The notes under the pieces are model-generated. The model did not search any database. It was not told the origin of the DNA and saw nothing but the letters and a program-made list of their open reading frames with translations. Below, piece after piece: positions 9,374 through 17,920 of a stretch of DNA of 64,000 nucleotides. Source of the stretch: a bacterium (GTDB lineage: Bacteria; Desulfobacterota; JAPLJL01); the NCBI GenBank assembly GCA_028713675.1, contig JAQTNV010000003.1, positions 1 through 64,000 on the forward strand, read 5' to 3'. Position numbers and translations under genes: made by a program. Positions within the stretch are counted from its first letter, which is position 1; each line of letters starts with the position of its first letter.

Positions 9374-9673
9374 TTATTTCCAGCGCCGGGACAGATCGTA
9401 CATCGAGCCGATGGCGAAATACTTGATAAAGAGAATGATCGCGATGACTACCAGGGGCGAGAGATCCACCCCGCCGTGAATCAGGGGGAGACGGCGGCGG
9501 AGCCAGGAAAGCACCGGGTCGGTCAGGGCGCGGATAAACCTGACGATGGGGTTGTAGGGATCCGGGCTGACCCAGGAAAGAACGGCGGAGATGATTACCA
9601 CCCACATGTAGAAGGTGACCGCGAAATTAAAGATCTCGGCCAGGGCATAAACCAGGTTTCCCAAAACAAACAT
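9374..9673 (-). CDS. yggT: YggT-family membrane protein
   Basis: This is a 99-residue inner-membrane protein with two hydrophobic segments (about 5-35 and 70-92). The YggT signature SWVSPDPYNPIVRFI leads to LTDPVLSWLRRRLP between them. The family is linked to cell-envelope and division genes and, in plants, to photosystem assembly; its biochemical role is not settled. A TATAAT-like box lies only seven bases upstream of the start codon and no ribosome binding site is visible, so the message may be leaderless (weak inference). Confidence 0.92.
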   Translation of the reverse strand: MFVLGNLVYALAEIFNFAVTFYMWVVIISAVLSWVSPDPYNPIVRFIRALTDPVLSWLRRRLPLIHGGVDLSPLVVIAIILFIKYFAIGSMYDLSRRWK

Positions 9674-9680
9674 AAATCTA

Positions 9681-9686
9681 ATTATA
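9681..9686 (-). promoter_or_regulatory. Possible -10 box of yggT
   Basis: On the minus strand TATAAT ends seven bases before the yggT ATG. No good -35 hexamer is present at the right distance. If used, transcription would start at or next to the start codon. Confidence 0.3.
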
Positions 9687-9728
9687 ACATAACTTTCATG
9701 TAAATGACATAAATTTACAGTAATTAGT

Positions 9729-9747
9729 AAAAACCCGGTTTTCGGGT
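9729..9747 (-). terminator. Intrinsic terminator after the spermidine-synthase-like gene
   Basis: On the minus strand ACCCG and CGGGT pair around AAAAC and run into a T stretch, 27 bp past the stop codon of the 1075-residue protein. It would separate that gene from yggT. The stem is short, so efficiency is uncertain. Confidence 0.55.
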
Positions 9748-9773
9748 CCCCAGCCCTGACCGCCGGGAAAATA

Positions 9774-12700
9774 TCAGTTGATCAGGTGGTCAGGTTTATT
9801 GGCGTTGAGGAATTTCAGATTGGATTTGGCCCGGGAAAGATGCTCGCTGTCCCCCGTGGCTTGAAAACATTGAACCTGCATGAGGGATAATTCTTCATTG
9901 AGAACAGAGTATTCCTCGACCTTTTTCAGGACCCGGGCGCAATCCGGCAGATCGCCATGATCGTAACCGAGCTTGGCCGCGGTCATCAAGGCCAGGAGCC
10001 GCATCCGCGGAATCGGCATATCCTGCTCCAGGATCCGGACCGCTTTTTTCCATTCCCCCCCATTTTCCGCGGTTTTGGTCAGTTCGGAAATCGCCTCCGA
10101 CACCTCCTCCACATCCAGGAAAAGACCCGAGGATGCCTGCCGGAAAAAATCCTCGAGAAAGCCGACCGCTTCCGGGCCGTTTTTCCTGCCGTTGGCCGCT
10201 TTCGCGAGAAGCAAAGACGCATAAGCGGGGAAACGATCGCGCAAGGCCCGGGCCTGCAGGACGACCTGGTCATAATCGTTCCCGCCTAACGCGATCCGGG
10301 CGCGGAGGAAAGCCACCCGGTCCCGGCGGGAGGGATGAATGTCACCCGGCATTTTCTCGAGGATTTGCCGGGCCGGTTCCGTCTGACCGTTCAGGAGCAG
10401 GGCCTCGGCTTCGGCAATCAGGACCGGAGGAGCCGGCCGGTCTGCCCTTAAAATCTCCTGAAATTTCGATTCGAGCAGATGCCGGTTCTCCGGGAAGGTC
10501 CGGTAGGCGGACGCGATTATTTCCCGGATCTTCCCGGACAAGGAATCGGGCGCGGGAACCCAGAGATCATGCTCCAGGCGGAACCGGAGGAAATCCTCCA
10601 GGAAAGAACCGCTGTTGGTCTGGTAAAGCTGCCGGGGGAGCAGGAATTCCAGCAAAAGCCGGTCGTCCGTGTTGATGATATTTTCAAACCCAGGCACGAG
10701 AGAACTGATCACGGTCTGGTCGCCGAGATAACGGCCGGCGAGATCCTCGGCGGTGTCCAGCCCCAGGAGGTAAAAAAGTACTTTTCCGGCGATCGGGTCG
10801 TCGTCAATCCACTCCTGGGCCCGTTCCGGATTGAAGGTGATCGGCTGCCGGCAGCCCAGCAGAATAATGTCCCCGCTGCCGGGCGACCAGATTTCCACGT
10901 AGGGGAAGACCTGGCGGAAGGTATTGAAAATGATCTTGATCGCCTGGCTGTTGATGGAATAAAGCTGGATCCACTGGACGTATATTCCTTCGGGGGAAAG
11001 ATGCTTCCTGGCTTCCCGGAAAAAATCCTCCGTGTAGAGATGGGATATGCCCGCGATCCAGGGATTGGAGGGCTCGGAAATAATCAGGTCGTATCGGGTC
11101 CGGCTGGCGAGAATGCAGGTCCGGGCGTCTTCCAGGATGATCCTGACCTTGGGATTCCGGAGGACATCATGATTGAGCGGCGCAAAGAAATCCGCGGCTT
11201 CGACCACGGCGGGCTCAATTTCGACGACATCCAGTTTTTTCACCTCCGGCCTCCGGGCCAGGCCGCCGGCGGTCACGCCGCTTCCCAGGCCGATGACCAG
11301 AACATTTTCCGGAGGATAGGACAGGGCCGCCCGGGGAATCAGCCCGGAAAGAAGCTGGGTGGACATGTCCGACCATGAACTGGCGTCGATTTTCCCGTTG
11401 GTTTTGAGAAAATAGCCGGTTTGATCTTCGCGGATGCTGACGGTGGCGTTCAGACCTTCGCGCAGGAAGCGCAGGGGAGTGGCGGATTGGTGCAGCTCCC
11501 GCCAGAGATCGACGGGGTTGGAGACCTCCAGAAAAGCGTTTCGGCGGATCCCGATCCCCTGGTCGCAGAGACGTTCCGTCCAGGAATCGGCCTGCTTTAT
11601 TAAAATGCCGGCCAGGAGCCCGATCGCCACCGCCCATCCCAGCCGCCGGGCCTGCCCCGTTTTCGGGGTCCAGAGAAGCCCCAGGGCCACGAGCAGAAAA
11701 ATCAGGATCGCGCTCGAAACCGTGGCGGCCTGGCTGCCGATCCGGGGGACCAGGATAAAACCGGTCAAAACCGATCCGGCGATGCTTCCCAGGGTGTTGA
11801 AGAGATAAAGCTGGCCGACTTCGAGGGCAACCCGGCGGGTGCCTCGTCCCCCGATCCCGATCGCCATCGGGAAGGCGATTCCCAGCAGGAAGGCGGCCGG
11901 CAGAATCAGGATGCCGACCAGGACACCCTCCATCATGGTGATCTCCCAGAAATCCAGAAGATTAATGCTGATCAGCCGCGCCAAAACGGGGGTTAAAAAG
12001 GGGATGGCGGCGATTATCCCGGCGACGGCCAGGAGGAGTATTAATATCACGGAGAGATAATTTTCGACGGTAGGAATCCGGCGGCGGGCCCAACGGGCCT
12101 GGAAGATCCCGCCCCCGCCGATCCCGAGGAGAAAAAGAATCAGCATCAGTGAAAACGCGTAGGTGCTGCCCCCGACCAGGGGAATAAAAACCCGGGTGGT
12201 GACGATTTCGAGCTGCATGGTGATAAAGCCGGTGGCGGCCACGGCCAGGGCGGCAAAAACGAATCCCGGTTTAACGGATCCATCCGGTGACGGGGGATCC
12301 GGCTGCGAACGGGCGGCCCGCGGCGGACCGCTGTCCGGAAGAGATGGATTGATGGAAACGGACGGAACGCGGGGACGGGAGAGCTCCGGGTGCTTCCGGT
12401 CCTGGATCCAGGCCAGCGTCCCGATCACCAGGTTCATGACCACGGCCAGGAAAATGGTGTGGCGGATCCCCAGGACTTCCAGGAAAATGAAACCGGTCAG
12501 CACCACCCCGATGGTTGCTCCCAGGGTATTGAGGCCGTAAAGGAGGCTCACCCATCTCCTGCCTTTATCCTCCTGGAGGGTTACCAGCCGGCTCATGACC
12601 GGAAGGGTCCCGCCCATCAGGGCGGCGGGTATTCCCACCACCGGGATCACGAGGGCGAAACGGATCAGCGCGCCCAGGGCCTGACCGGGGACAAAATGAT

Positions 12701-13001
12701 AAATGGAAAGGTAAAGCCATTTGACCGCCAGAAAGGCGGGGAGAGTCAGGAGGGCGGTAATCCCGGTGGCCAGCTCGAGGCCGGCGTACATCCGGAGGGG
12801 ACGTTCCTGGCGCTCGGCGGCCCTGCCGAAGAAAACGGCTCCCAGGCCCAGTCCTCCCATGAAGGCGGACAGAATCGCGGTGATGGAATAATTAGTCGAT
12901 CCGAAAACTTCCTGGAGGAGACGGCTCCAGGTGATTTCGTAGATGAGGCCGGTCAGGCCGGAAACGAGGAAAATGAGAATGATAAAAGTCTGGGGGAACA
13001 T
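9774..13001 (-). CDS. Fused multi-pass membrane / spermidine-synthase-like / TPR protein
   Basis: The 1075-residue protein has three parts. Residues 1-470 are an MFS-like membrane region with about 12 to 14 helices (start MFPQTFIILIFLVSGLTGL), carrying a Pro/Ser-rich loop near 215-240. Residues about 500-730 resemble spermidine synthase: VIGLGSGVTAGG binds the aminopropyl or SAM-type cofactor and VEIEPAVVEAA and ISEPSNPWIAG follow. Residues about 830-1075 are helical TPR-like repeats. Such fusions are widespread but poorly characterised; polyamine synthesis is not proven. It sits between proC and yggT, which are usually close neighbours. Confidence 0.85.
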   Translation of the reverse strand: MFPQTFIILIFLVSGLTGLIYEITWSRLLQEVFGSTNYSITAILSAFMGGLGLGAVFFGRAAERQERPLRMYAGLELATGITALLTLPAFLAVKWLYLSIYHFVPGQALGALIRFALVIPVVGIPAALMGGTLPVMSRLVTLQEDKGRRWVSLLYGLNTLGATIGVVLTGFIFLEVLGIRHTIFLAVVMNLVIGTLAWIQDRKHPELSRPRVPSVSINPSLPDSGPPRAARSQPDPPSPDGSVKPGFVFAALAVAATGFITMQLEIVTTRVFIPLVGGSTYAFSLMLILFLLGIGGGGIFQARWARRRIPTVENYLSVILILLLAVAGIIAAIPFLTPVLARLISINLLDFWEITMMEGVLVGILILPAAFLLGIAFPMAIGIGGRGTRRVALEVGQLYLFNTLGSIAGSVLTGFILVPRIGSQAATVSSAILIFLLVALGLLWTPKTGQARRLGWAVAIGLLAGILIKQADSWTERLCDQGIGIRRNAFLEVSNPVDLWRELHQSATPLRFLREGLNATVSIREDQTGYFLKTNGKIDASSWSDMSTQLLSGLIPRAALSYPPENVLVIGLGSGVTAGGLARRPEVKKLDVVEIEPAVVEAADFFAPLNHDVLRNPKVRIILEDARTCILASRTRYDLIISEPSNPWIAGISHLYTEDFFREARKHLSPEGIYVQWIQLYSINSQAIKIIFNTFRQVFPYVEIWSPGSGDIILLGCRQPITFNPERAQEWIDDDPIAGKVLFYLLGLDTAEDLAGRYLGDQTVISSLVPGFENIINTDDRLLLEFLLPRQLYQTNSGSFLEDFLRFRLEHDLWVPAPDSLSGKIREIIASAYRTFPENRHLLESKFQEILRADRPAPPVLIAEAEALLLNGQTEPARQILEKMPGDIHPSRRDRVAFLRARIALGGNDYDQVVLQARALRDRFPAYASLLLAKAANGRKNGPEAVGFLEDFFRQASSGLFLDVEEVSEAISELTKTAENGGEWKKAVRILEQDMPIPRMRLLALMTAAKLGYDHGDLPDCARVLKKVEEYSVLNEELSLMQVQCFQATGDSEHLSRAKSNLKFLNANKPDHLIN

Positions 13002-13187
13002 TTTTTAAAACCGGAGATAATTAAAAAAATAGTTGTCCCGGCCCGGAGGAGTTTTCGCTGATGACGTCGGATTTTTCAATCTGGTTTTATCTCCAGGTAA
13101 TGGTAATTTTATACCATAATCAGGAACATTTTCGTAAATCCGCGAATGAAGGTGAGTTGAAATCCATCATGGAAATTTCGCGCGGAT

Positions 13188-14042
13188 CTATTTCGTCATC
13201 CTGACGGTTTTTTCCCCGGCGGTTTCAAGCTCCTGGGAACGCCGGGCCGCGGCCGCGACCGCCTCGATCAGGGCGGAGCGGAGGCCGCGGGCCTCCAGGA
13301 CCTCGATCCCGGCGATGGTGGTCCCCCCGGGGGAGGTGACCTGGTTTTTCAGCTCGGCCGGATGCTTGCGGGTTTCTTCGAGCATGCGGGCGGCCCCCAG
13401 GATGGTGCGGAAGGAGAGCAGGTCGGAAAGCGAGCGGGAAAGCCCCAGCTTGACCCCGGCGTCGGAGAGGGCTTCGGCGACAATGTAGATGAAAGCCGGT
13501 CCGGACCCCGAGAGGCCGGTCACGGAGTTCATCAGCTCTTCCGATTCGACCTGCGCGGCGAGCCCCACGGTCCGGAGAATGCCGGAGGCCAGTTCCACGT
13601 CTTCCGGGCGGGCGGCGGGGTCGGCGTAGACGACGGTGACCCCGGCCCCGACCATGGCCGGGTTGTTCGGCATGACCCGGATCACCCGGGCGTTTTTCCC
13701 CAGGACGGATTTCAGCCGGTTCACCGGGATGCCCGCGGCGATCGAGATCAGGAGCTTGTCCCGGAGAACGGTTTTAATCTCGGAGAGAACCGCGGGGACC
13801 ACCGGCGGTTTGACCGCCAGGATTATGACCTGGCTGGATTTAACCAGTTCAAGATTGTCGTCCATGGTCGCGACCCGGTAATGGGAGCTCAGGTAACTGA
13901 GCCTTTCCTTCACTTTGTCGCTGACCTGGAGCTCGTATTCCCGGGAAGCCGAGAGGCCGCGGATGAGGGCCTCGGCCATATTGCCTCCGCCGAGAAAGCC
14001 CAAGACCGTCCGGGGATTTTTCAGGCTGCTGGTCTTAACCAA
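13188..14042 (-). CDS. proC: Pyrroline-5-carboxylate reductase
   Basis: It catalyses the last step of proline synthesis, NAD(P)H reduction of pyrroline-5-carboxylate. The N-terminal Rossmann motif is GFLGGGNMAEALIRGL. The C-terminal dimer domain has SGSGPAFIYIVAEAL and VTSPGGTTIAGI, both ProC signatures. Length, 284 residues, is slightly above the family norm. It starts with TTG, preceded by AAAGGAG at good spacing on the minus strand. It lies 5 bp downstream of yggS, a conserved pair. Confidence 0.96.
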   Translation of the reverse strand: MVKTSSLKNPRTVLGFLGGGNMAEALIRGLSASREYELQVSDKVKERLSYLSSHYRVATMDDNLELVKSSQVIILAVKPPVVPAVLSEIKTVLRDKLLISIAAGIPVNRLKSVLGKNARVIRVMPNNPAMVGAGVTVVYADPAARPEDVELASGILRTVGLAAQVESEELMNSVTGLSGSGPAFIYIVAEALSDAGVKLGLSRSLSDLLSFRTILGAARMLEETRKHPAELKNQVTSPGGTTIAGIEVLEARGLRSALIEAVAAAARRSQELETAGEKTVRMTK

Positions 14043-14047
14043 GTTGT

Positions 14048-14737
14048 CTACTCCTTTCTGGGGCCGAAAATCGCGGTCCCGATTCTCAACATTGTCGCGC
14101 CTTCCTCCACCGCCGTTTCCAGGTCCAGACTCATTCCCATGGAGAGCTCCGGCAGGGGCAGATCCGGCCCGGCCAGCCGCTCCCTGAGGGCCCGCAGCCG
14201 GCGGAAGTAGGGGCGGGATGACTCGGGGCCCGGGCCGGGCGGGGGAATGGTCATCAGGCCGAGCAGGGAAAGGTGGGGTAGGGAGCGGGAGAAATCAACC
14301 AGGCCGGGCAGGCTTTCCTCGCTGATCCCGGATTTGCTTTCCTCCCCGGCCAGGTTCACCTCGATCAGGACCCGGGTTTTCCGTCCGGTCTCACCGGCCC
14401 GGCGGCTGATCTCCTCGGCCAGCTCCTGCCGGTCGAGGGAATGGATGAAGCTGAAACGCTCGACCGCCTCCTTGGTTTTTTTCCGCTGCAAATGGCCGAT
14501 AAAATGCCAGACGAGCGGACCGGGGACGAATTCCTGTTTCCTCCGGGCTTCCTGCAGGTAGCTTTCCCCCAGATGCTCGAGCCCGGCTTCCGTGGCGGCC
14601 CGGATCAGCTCCGGCTCCACGTATTTGGTCACCCCCACGAGGGTGACATCCGTTTCCTTCCGGCCGGAACGCCGGCAGGCTCCCGCGATCCGGTCCCGGA
14701 CAACTTCCAAATTAATTTTTATCTGATCAGGGTTCAT
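14048..14737 (-). CDS. yggS: PLP homeostasis protein, YggS/PLPBP family
   Basis: This is a single-domain fold-type III PLP-binding protein involved in vitamin B6 and amino-acid homeostasis, without known catalysis. The PLP lysine is in LVGVTKYVEPE. HFIGHLQRKKTK, LSMGMSLDLE and the end IGTAIFGPR are the family signatures. At 229 residues it is standard. The start codon is abutted by the ACGTGAGACG word repeats at 14.74 kb and has no visible ribosome binding site. Confidence 0.96.
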   Translation of the reverse strand: MNPDQIKINLEVVRDRIAGACRRSGRKETDVTLVGVTKYVEPELIRAATEAGLEHLGESYLQEARRKQEFVPGPLVWHFIGHLQRKKTKEAVERFSFIHSLDRQELAEEISRRAGETGRKTRVLIEVNLAGEESKSGISEESLPGLVDFSRSLPHLSLLGLMTIPPPGPGPESSRPYFRRLRALRERLAGPDLPLPELSMGMSLDLETAVEEGATMLRIGTAIFGPRKE

Positions 14738-15041
14738 GGCTTAAAAACGTGAGAAGTAAGACGTGAGACGTGAGACGAAATAATCGATCTTCATTCTTCA
14801 TCTATATTTGCTTGTTTCTAGGCTCTCAGGTTTCTTAACTCTTAGGCTTAAAGGTTCTGGACCATTTCCTTTAACCTCGAACGTTGAACCTCTTAACCTT
14901 ACACTTTACTTTCTGCTCTATGCCCTATGCTCTATGCGCTATGCCTTTTTTTAGTTTATACCATTTCCCACCGGGTTTTAAACTTTCCGCCTGATCGGTT
15001 AAAATTTTCCCCGTCATTTTTAATGGAAAGGAAAGGTTAAC
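14738..15041. repeat. Intergenic mosaic of word repeats, yggS-DUF1015 gap
   Basis: This divergent gap holds no gene. It is a patchwork of at least four word repeats: ACGTGAGACGTGAG (14746-14775), a CTCTTAGG/TTAAAGG stretch (about 14820-14860), AACCTCGAACGTTGAACC (about 14873-14895) and TATGCCCTATGCTC (14917-14945). Promoters for both flanking genes must lie here, but I could not pick one confidently. Confidence 0.75.
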
Positions 15042-16325
15042 ATGGCTACGATCAAACCCTTTGCCGGCTGGCGCTATTCCCCGCGGACCTACGGGCAGGA
15101 CCCGGGCGCGGTTACCGCCCCGCCTTACGACGTGATCGATGAAAAATTCCAGGGGGAGCTTTATCGTCTGAACCCCCATAACATCATCCGCCTGATCCTT
15201 CCCCGGGAGGATGATCGGGAAAAAGGGTCCGCGGACCGCTATGAATCCGTCGCGCTCCGCATCCGGAAGTGGCGGGAGGAGGGGGTTATCATCCCCGATC
15301 CGGCCCCGAGAATTTACCTTTACGAACAGACCTTCCGCTTCGGGAACGGACCGGAACTGACCCGCCGGGGATTCCTGGCCCTGATCCGGCTCGAGGAGTT
15401 TTCCCGGGGGGAAATCCGGCCCCATGAAAAAACCCTGGCCCGCCCCCGCGAGGACCGTCTCCGGCTTCTGCGCGCCACCCGGGCCAACCTGAGCCCGGTC
15501 TTTTTCTGCTATTCCGACCCCCAGGGGGAACTGGAATTCCGCCTTCGCCCGGACGATCCCGATGTCATCCGGTTTACCGACGAAATGGGGGTGGCCCACC
15601 GCTTCGGTTACGTCGAGCGCCAGGACCTGGTGGATAAATACGTGACCGGGATCGGCAAGCGGACACTTTTTATCGCGGACGGCCATCACCGCTATTCCTC
15701 GGCGCTGGATCACTTCCGGGAGAATCCGGAAGCCGGTCCCGAGGCGGGTTATGCCCTGGGTTTTTATACCCGGGTGGAGGATCCCGGCCTCCTGATTCTC
15801 CCCACCCACCGAATGATCAAGGCGGTTCCCGGCCTTTCCGACCCGGAAGCACTGGCGCGGATCGAGAAAGATTTCAGTTCCGAAGCCAAGGAATTGCCTC
15901 CCGGGGTTTCGGAAGGGGAGATCGCGGATTGGATCAACCGGGAAAACCAGGAAGGCGGGTTCGCGTTCGCCCTGCTCTCGGCGGGAAAACCGGGGATTCG
16001 TTTCTTCCGGCTCCGGCCCGGGGTGGATCTCAATTCCCGGATGGCGGATATCCCCGAGGTGGTCCGCCCGATTTCGACGGCCATCCTGGACAGCCTGGTC
16101 CTGGGCAAAATGTTGGGGGTGGCCCGGGAGGAGATCAGTTACACCAGCAATCCCCTGACGGTGATCCAGGGTTTGAAGGAAGGCAAATACCAGAAGGTTT
16201 TCATCCCGCGCGCGGTTTCACCCGAGGAAATCCTCCGGGTAACGGAAAAGGGGGAGATCTGCCCGCCCAAGACCACCTTTTTCCATCCCAAGCTCCGCTC
16301 CGGCCTGGTGATGAGGATTTATTAA
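15042..16325 (+). CDS. DUF1015 family protein
   Basis: The 427-residue protein matches the DUF1015 family (HTH-domain-like annotation in some databases, function unknown) over its whole length. Hallmarks are IKPFAGWRYSP with APPYDVI at the N-terminus and IADGHHRYSSAL near residue 207. It is predicted soluble. In other genomes it often lies near serine/one-carbon genes, but not here. A GGAAAGG ribosome binding site precedes the ATG. Confidence 0.9.
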   Translation: MATIKPFAGWRYSPRTYGQDPGAVTAPPYDVIDEKFQGELYRLNPHNIIRLILPREDDREKGSADRYESVALRIRKWREEGVIIPDPAPRIYLYEQTFRFGNGPELTRRGFLALIRLEEFSRGEIRPHEKTLARPREDRLRLLRATRANLSPVFFCYSDPQGELEFRLRPDDPDVIRFTDEMGVAHRFGYVERQDLVDKYVTGIGKRTLFIADGHHRYSSALDHFRENPEAGPEAGYALGFYTRVEDPGLLILPTHRMIKAVPGLSDPEALARIEKDFSSEAKELPPGVSEGEIADWINRENQEGGFAFALLSAGKPGIRFFRLRPGVDLNSRMADIPEVVRPISTAILDSLVLGKMLGVAREEISYTSNPLTVIQGLKEGKYQKVFIPRAVSPEEILRVTEKGEICPPKTTFFHPKLRSGLVMRIY

Positions 16326-16665
16326 TTATTCCGAAAACTCAAATGCATCGATTTGATTATCCTCCCGGGCAGGTCTTGCTCCCAAAAAAAATCAGGTTTT
16401 TCCGAAAGCGAAGCCAGCCGCTTCATCATTGTTCTCTAATTGGTTTTACCGGAGCCCGGGGGGTTGGTCCTCGCGACCCAAATTCTTTGTAGACCTGCTT
16501 CGATATACTTGATGCACTTTTGATATTCTTCAACGAAGGCGAGGCTTAGCGAGCCCGCCGCCCGGGATTACGTGAGCGCACGCATTATTTGGGGAGCGAG
16601 ACCAACCCCCCAAAAAAGAAAAAAACGGTAGCAAGCAATAATTAGTCGGATAAAAATGAGGCGAG
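16326..16665. repeat. Intergenic region with long inverted-repeat element A
   Basis: No gene with a start codon is visible. The core is an inverted repeat of about 25 bp, GGGGGGTTGGTC... at 16458-16483 pairing with ...GACCAACCCCCC at 16587-16611. Outer flanks GGTTTTACCG and CCCCAAAAAAGAAAA also occur in element B at 43.2 kb. On the minus strand the interior has a start-less open frame of about 43 codons ending at a stop near 16438, possibly a gene remnant. A 14-bp word CGATTTGATTATCC (16348-16361) recurs at 49727. Confidence 0.65.
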
Positions 16666-17472
16666 ATGAATAACCCGGCGAAACTCAACCCCGGCGAAAC
16701 GCTCGATGTGATCCTGGGGGACAGTCTCAAGCTGATCCAGCGCGGGAACGGGTATCGCTTTTCCATCGATGCTTTGCTCCTGGCCGCTTTTCTCGAAGCG
16801 AAGAAAGGCGAAAGGGCGGCGGAGCTGGGAACCGGGTCAGGGGTGATCGCCCTGATCGCCGCCGGGTATCTGCCGGTGCGGGAAGTGGTTGCCATCGAGC
16901 TCCAGGCGGCCCTGGCCGACCTGGCCGGCCGGAATACCCTCCTGAATGGCTTGAATGAGCGGGTCCGGGTGGTCCGGGGAGATCTCAAGAAAATTCACCG
17001 GTTGGCGGAGCGGGAAAGTTTTGACCTGGTTTTCTGCAACCCCCCCTTTCGTTCCGCCCGGGAAGGGAGGATCAATCCGGACCCGGAAAAGGCCATTGCC
17101 CGTCATCAGCTCCGGGCGGGCCTGCGGGAATTCCTGGGAGCCTCGTTTTTTCTCCTCCGGAATTCCGGTCGGCTGTGCCTGATCTACCCGGCGGCCAAAC
17201 TGGCGGAACTGGTCTTCGAACTGCGCCGGAAACGATTGGAGATAAAACGCTTGCGGATGGTTCACTCCCGGAAAGAAAGCCCGGGGGTGCTGGTCCTGGC
17301 GGAAGCCCGGAAAGGGGTGGGAATGGAGCTCGAGATCCTGCCCCCGCTTTATCTTTTCCAGGGCCGGGGAAAATATACCCGGGAAGCCCGGGAGATCGTC
17401 AGCGGCGGATATTTCCGGCGGTGGGCCCGACAATTAAAATTCCCCCATCCCCCCTTTGGAAAAGGGGGGTGA
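16666..17472 (+). CDS. TrmN6-like N6-adenine methyltransferase
   Basis: It resembles the tRNA1(Val) A37 N6-methyltransferase family. After an N-terminal RGNGYRFSIDALLLAAF segment comes SAM motif I ELGTGSGVIALI near residue 46, then the amino-methyltransferase motif NPPF (residues 125-128) inside FDLVFCNPPFRSAREG. The RNA substrate is inferred. GAGGCGAG just upstream sets the ATG. The last ten residues (PHPPFGKGG) and the stop codon are encoded by a dispersed inverted repeat, so the native C-terminus has probably been replaced or extended. Confidence 0.88.
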   Translation: MNNPAKLNPGETLDVILGDSLKLIQRGNGYRFSIDALLLAAFLEAKKGERAAELGTGSGVIALIAAGYLPVREVVAIELQAALADLAGRNTLLNGLNERVRVVRGDLKKIHRLAERESFDLVFCNPPFRSAREGRINPDPEKAIARHQLRAGLREFLGASFFLLRNSGRLCLIYPAAKLAELVFELRRKRLEIKRLRMVHSRKESPGVLVLAEARKGVGMELEILPPLYLFQGRGKYTREAREIVSGGYFRRWARQLKFPHPPFGKGG

Positions 17473-17481
17473 GGGGGGATT
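17438..17481. repeat. CCCCCCTTT...AAAGGGGGG inverted repeat
   Basis: A GC-rich fold-back, CCCCCATCCCCCCTTT with AAAAGGGGGGTGAGGGGGG, overlaps the 3' end of the TrmN6-like gene and fills the convergent gap to the DciA-like gene. Close relatives occur at 43143-43186, 49806-49895 and 58411-58489. It could also end transcription from both sides. Confidence 0.8.
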
Positions 17482-17492
17482 ACAACGGCAAA

Positions 17493-17792
17493 TTATTTTT
17501 TCTGGGGATTGGACAGATTCATCCGGATCTCGGTGATGCATTTTTCCCCCAGGTGATCGTTGATTTTTCTGATCAGGGATTTCTGCCGCAGCTTGAGTTC
17601 GTTCATTCCCGCCGAACTCTTCACCTGAAGAAACAGAATTTCTCCCTCAACCCGGTCGGGCAAAACCTCTTCAGCCAGGTCGGGGTCGATGATCCGGGCA
17701 AAATCGGAGAGGATCCTGCCCTCCTTCATCTGGGGTTCAATTTGTAATCTGGAAATGAACTGCCTGATTATTGACCCGATGGATTCAATCAT
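17493..17792 (-). CDS. DciA-like DUF721 protein
   Basis: This small 99-residue protein matches the DUF721/DciA fold, with an N-terminal helix SIGSIIRQFISRL, a central RVEGEILFLQVKSSAGMNEL strand-turn and a final helix. In many bacteria DciA loads the replicative helicase. Short versions like this lack extra domains and the function here is inferred. A GGAAAGG lies upstream of the start on the minus strand. It converges on the TrmN6-like gene with about 20 bp between stops. Confidence 0.72.
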   Translation of the reverse strand: MIESIGSIIRQFISRLQIEPQMKEGRILSDFARIIDPDLAEEVLPDRVEGEILFLQVKSSAGMNELKLRQKSLIRKINDHLGEKCITEIRMNLSNPQKK

Positions 17793-17842
17793 AAGACGGC
17801 CTTTCCGACCTTTATAATATTATATGATAAGGAATCGATCCA

Positions 17843-17870
17843 TTGACACCCAAGACGGTTTGGGAATAAT
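17843..17870 (+). promoter_or_regulatory. Sigma-70-type promoter of the FecR operon
   Basis: A perfect TTGACA (17843-17848), a 16-bp spacer and AATAAT (17865-17870) lie about 50 bp before the chosen start of the FecR-domain gene. Confidence 0.7.
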
Positions 17871-17907
17871 CTTAACCTTTGTTGTTTAACCTGAATATAC
17901 CACTATC

Positions 17908-17913
17908 AGGAGG
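17908..17913 (+). promoter_or_regulatory. AGGAGG ribosome binding site deciding the FecR gene start
   Basis: A perfect AGGAGG sits seven bases before TTG 17921. This favours that start over the TTG at 17879, and the shorter reading begins directly with a signal peptide. Confidence 0.8.
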
Positions 17914-17920
17914 CGGAAAA

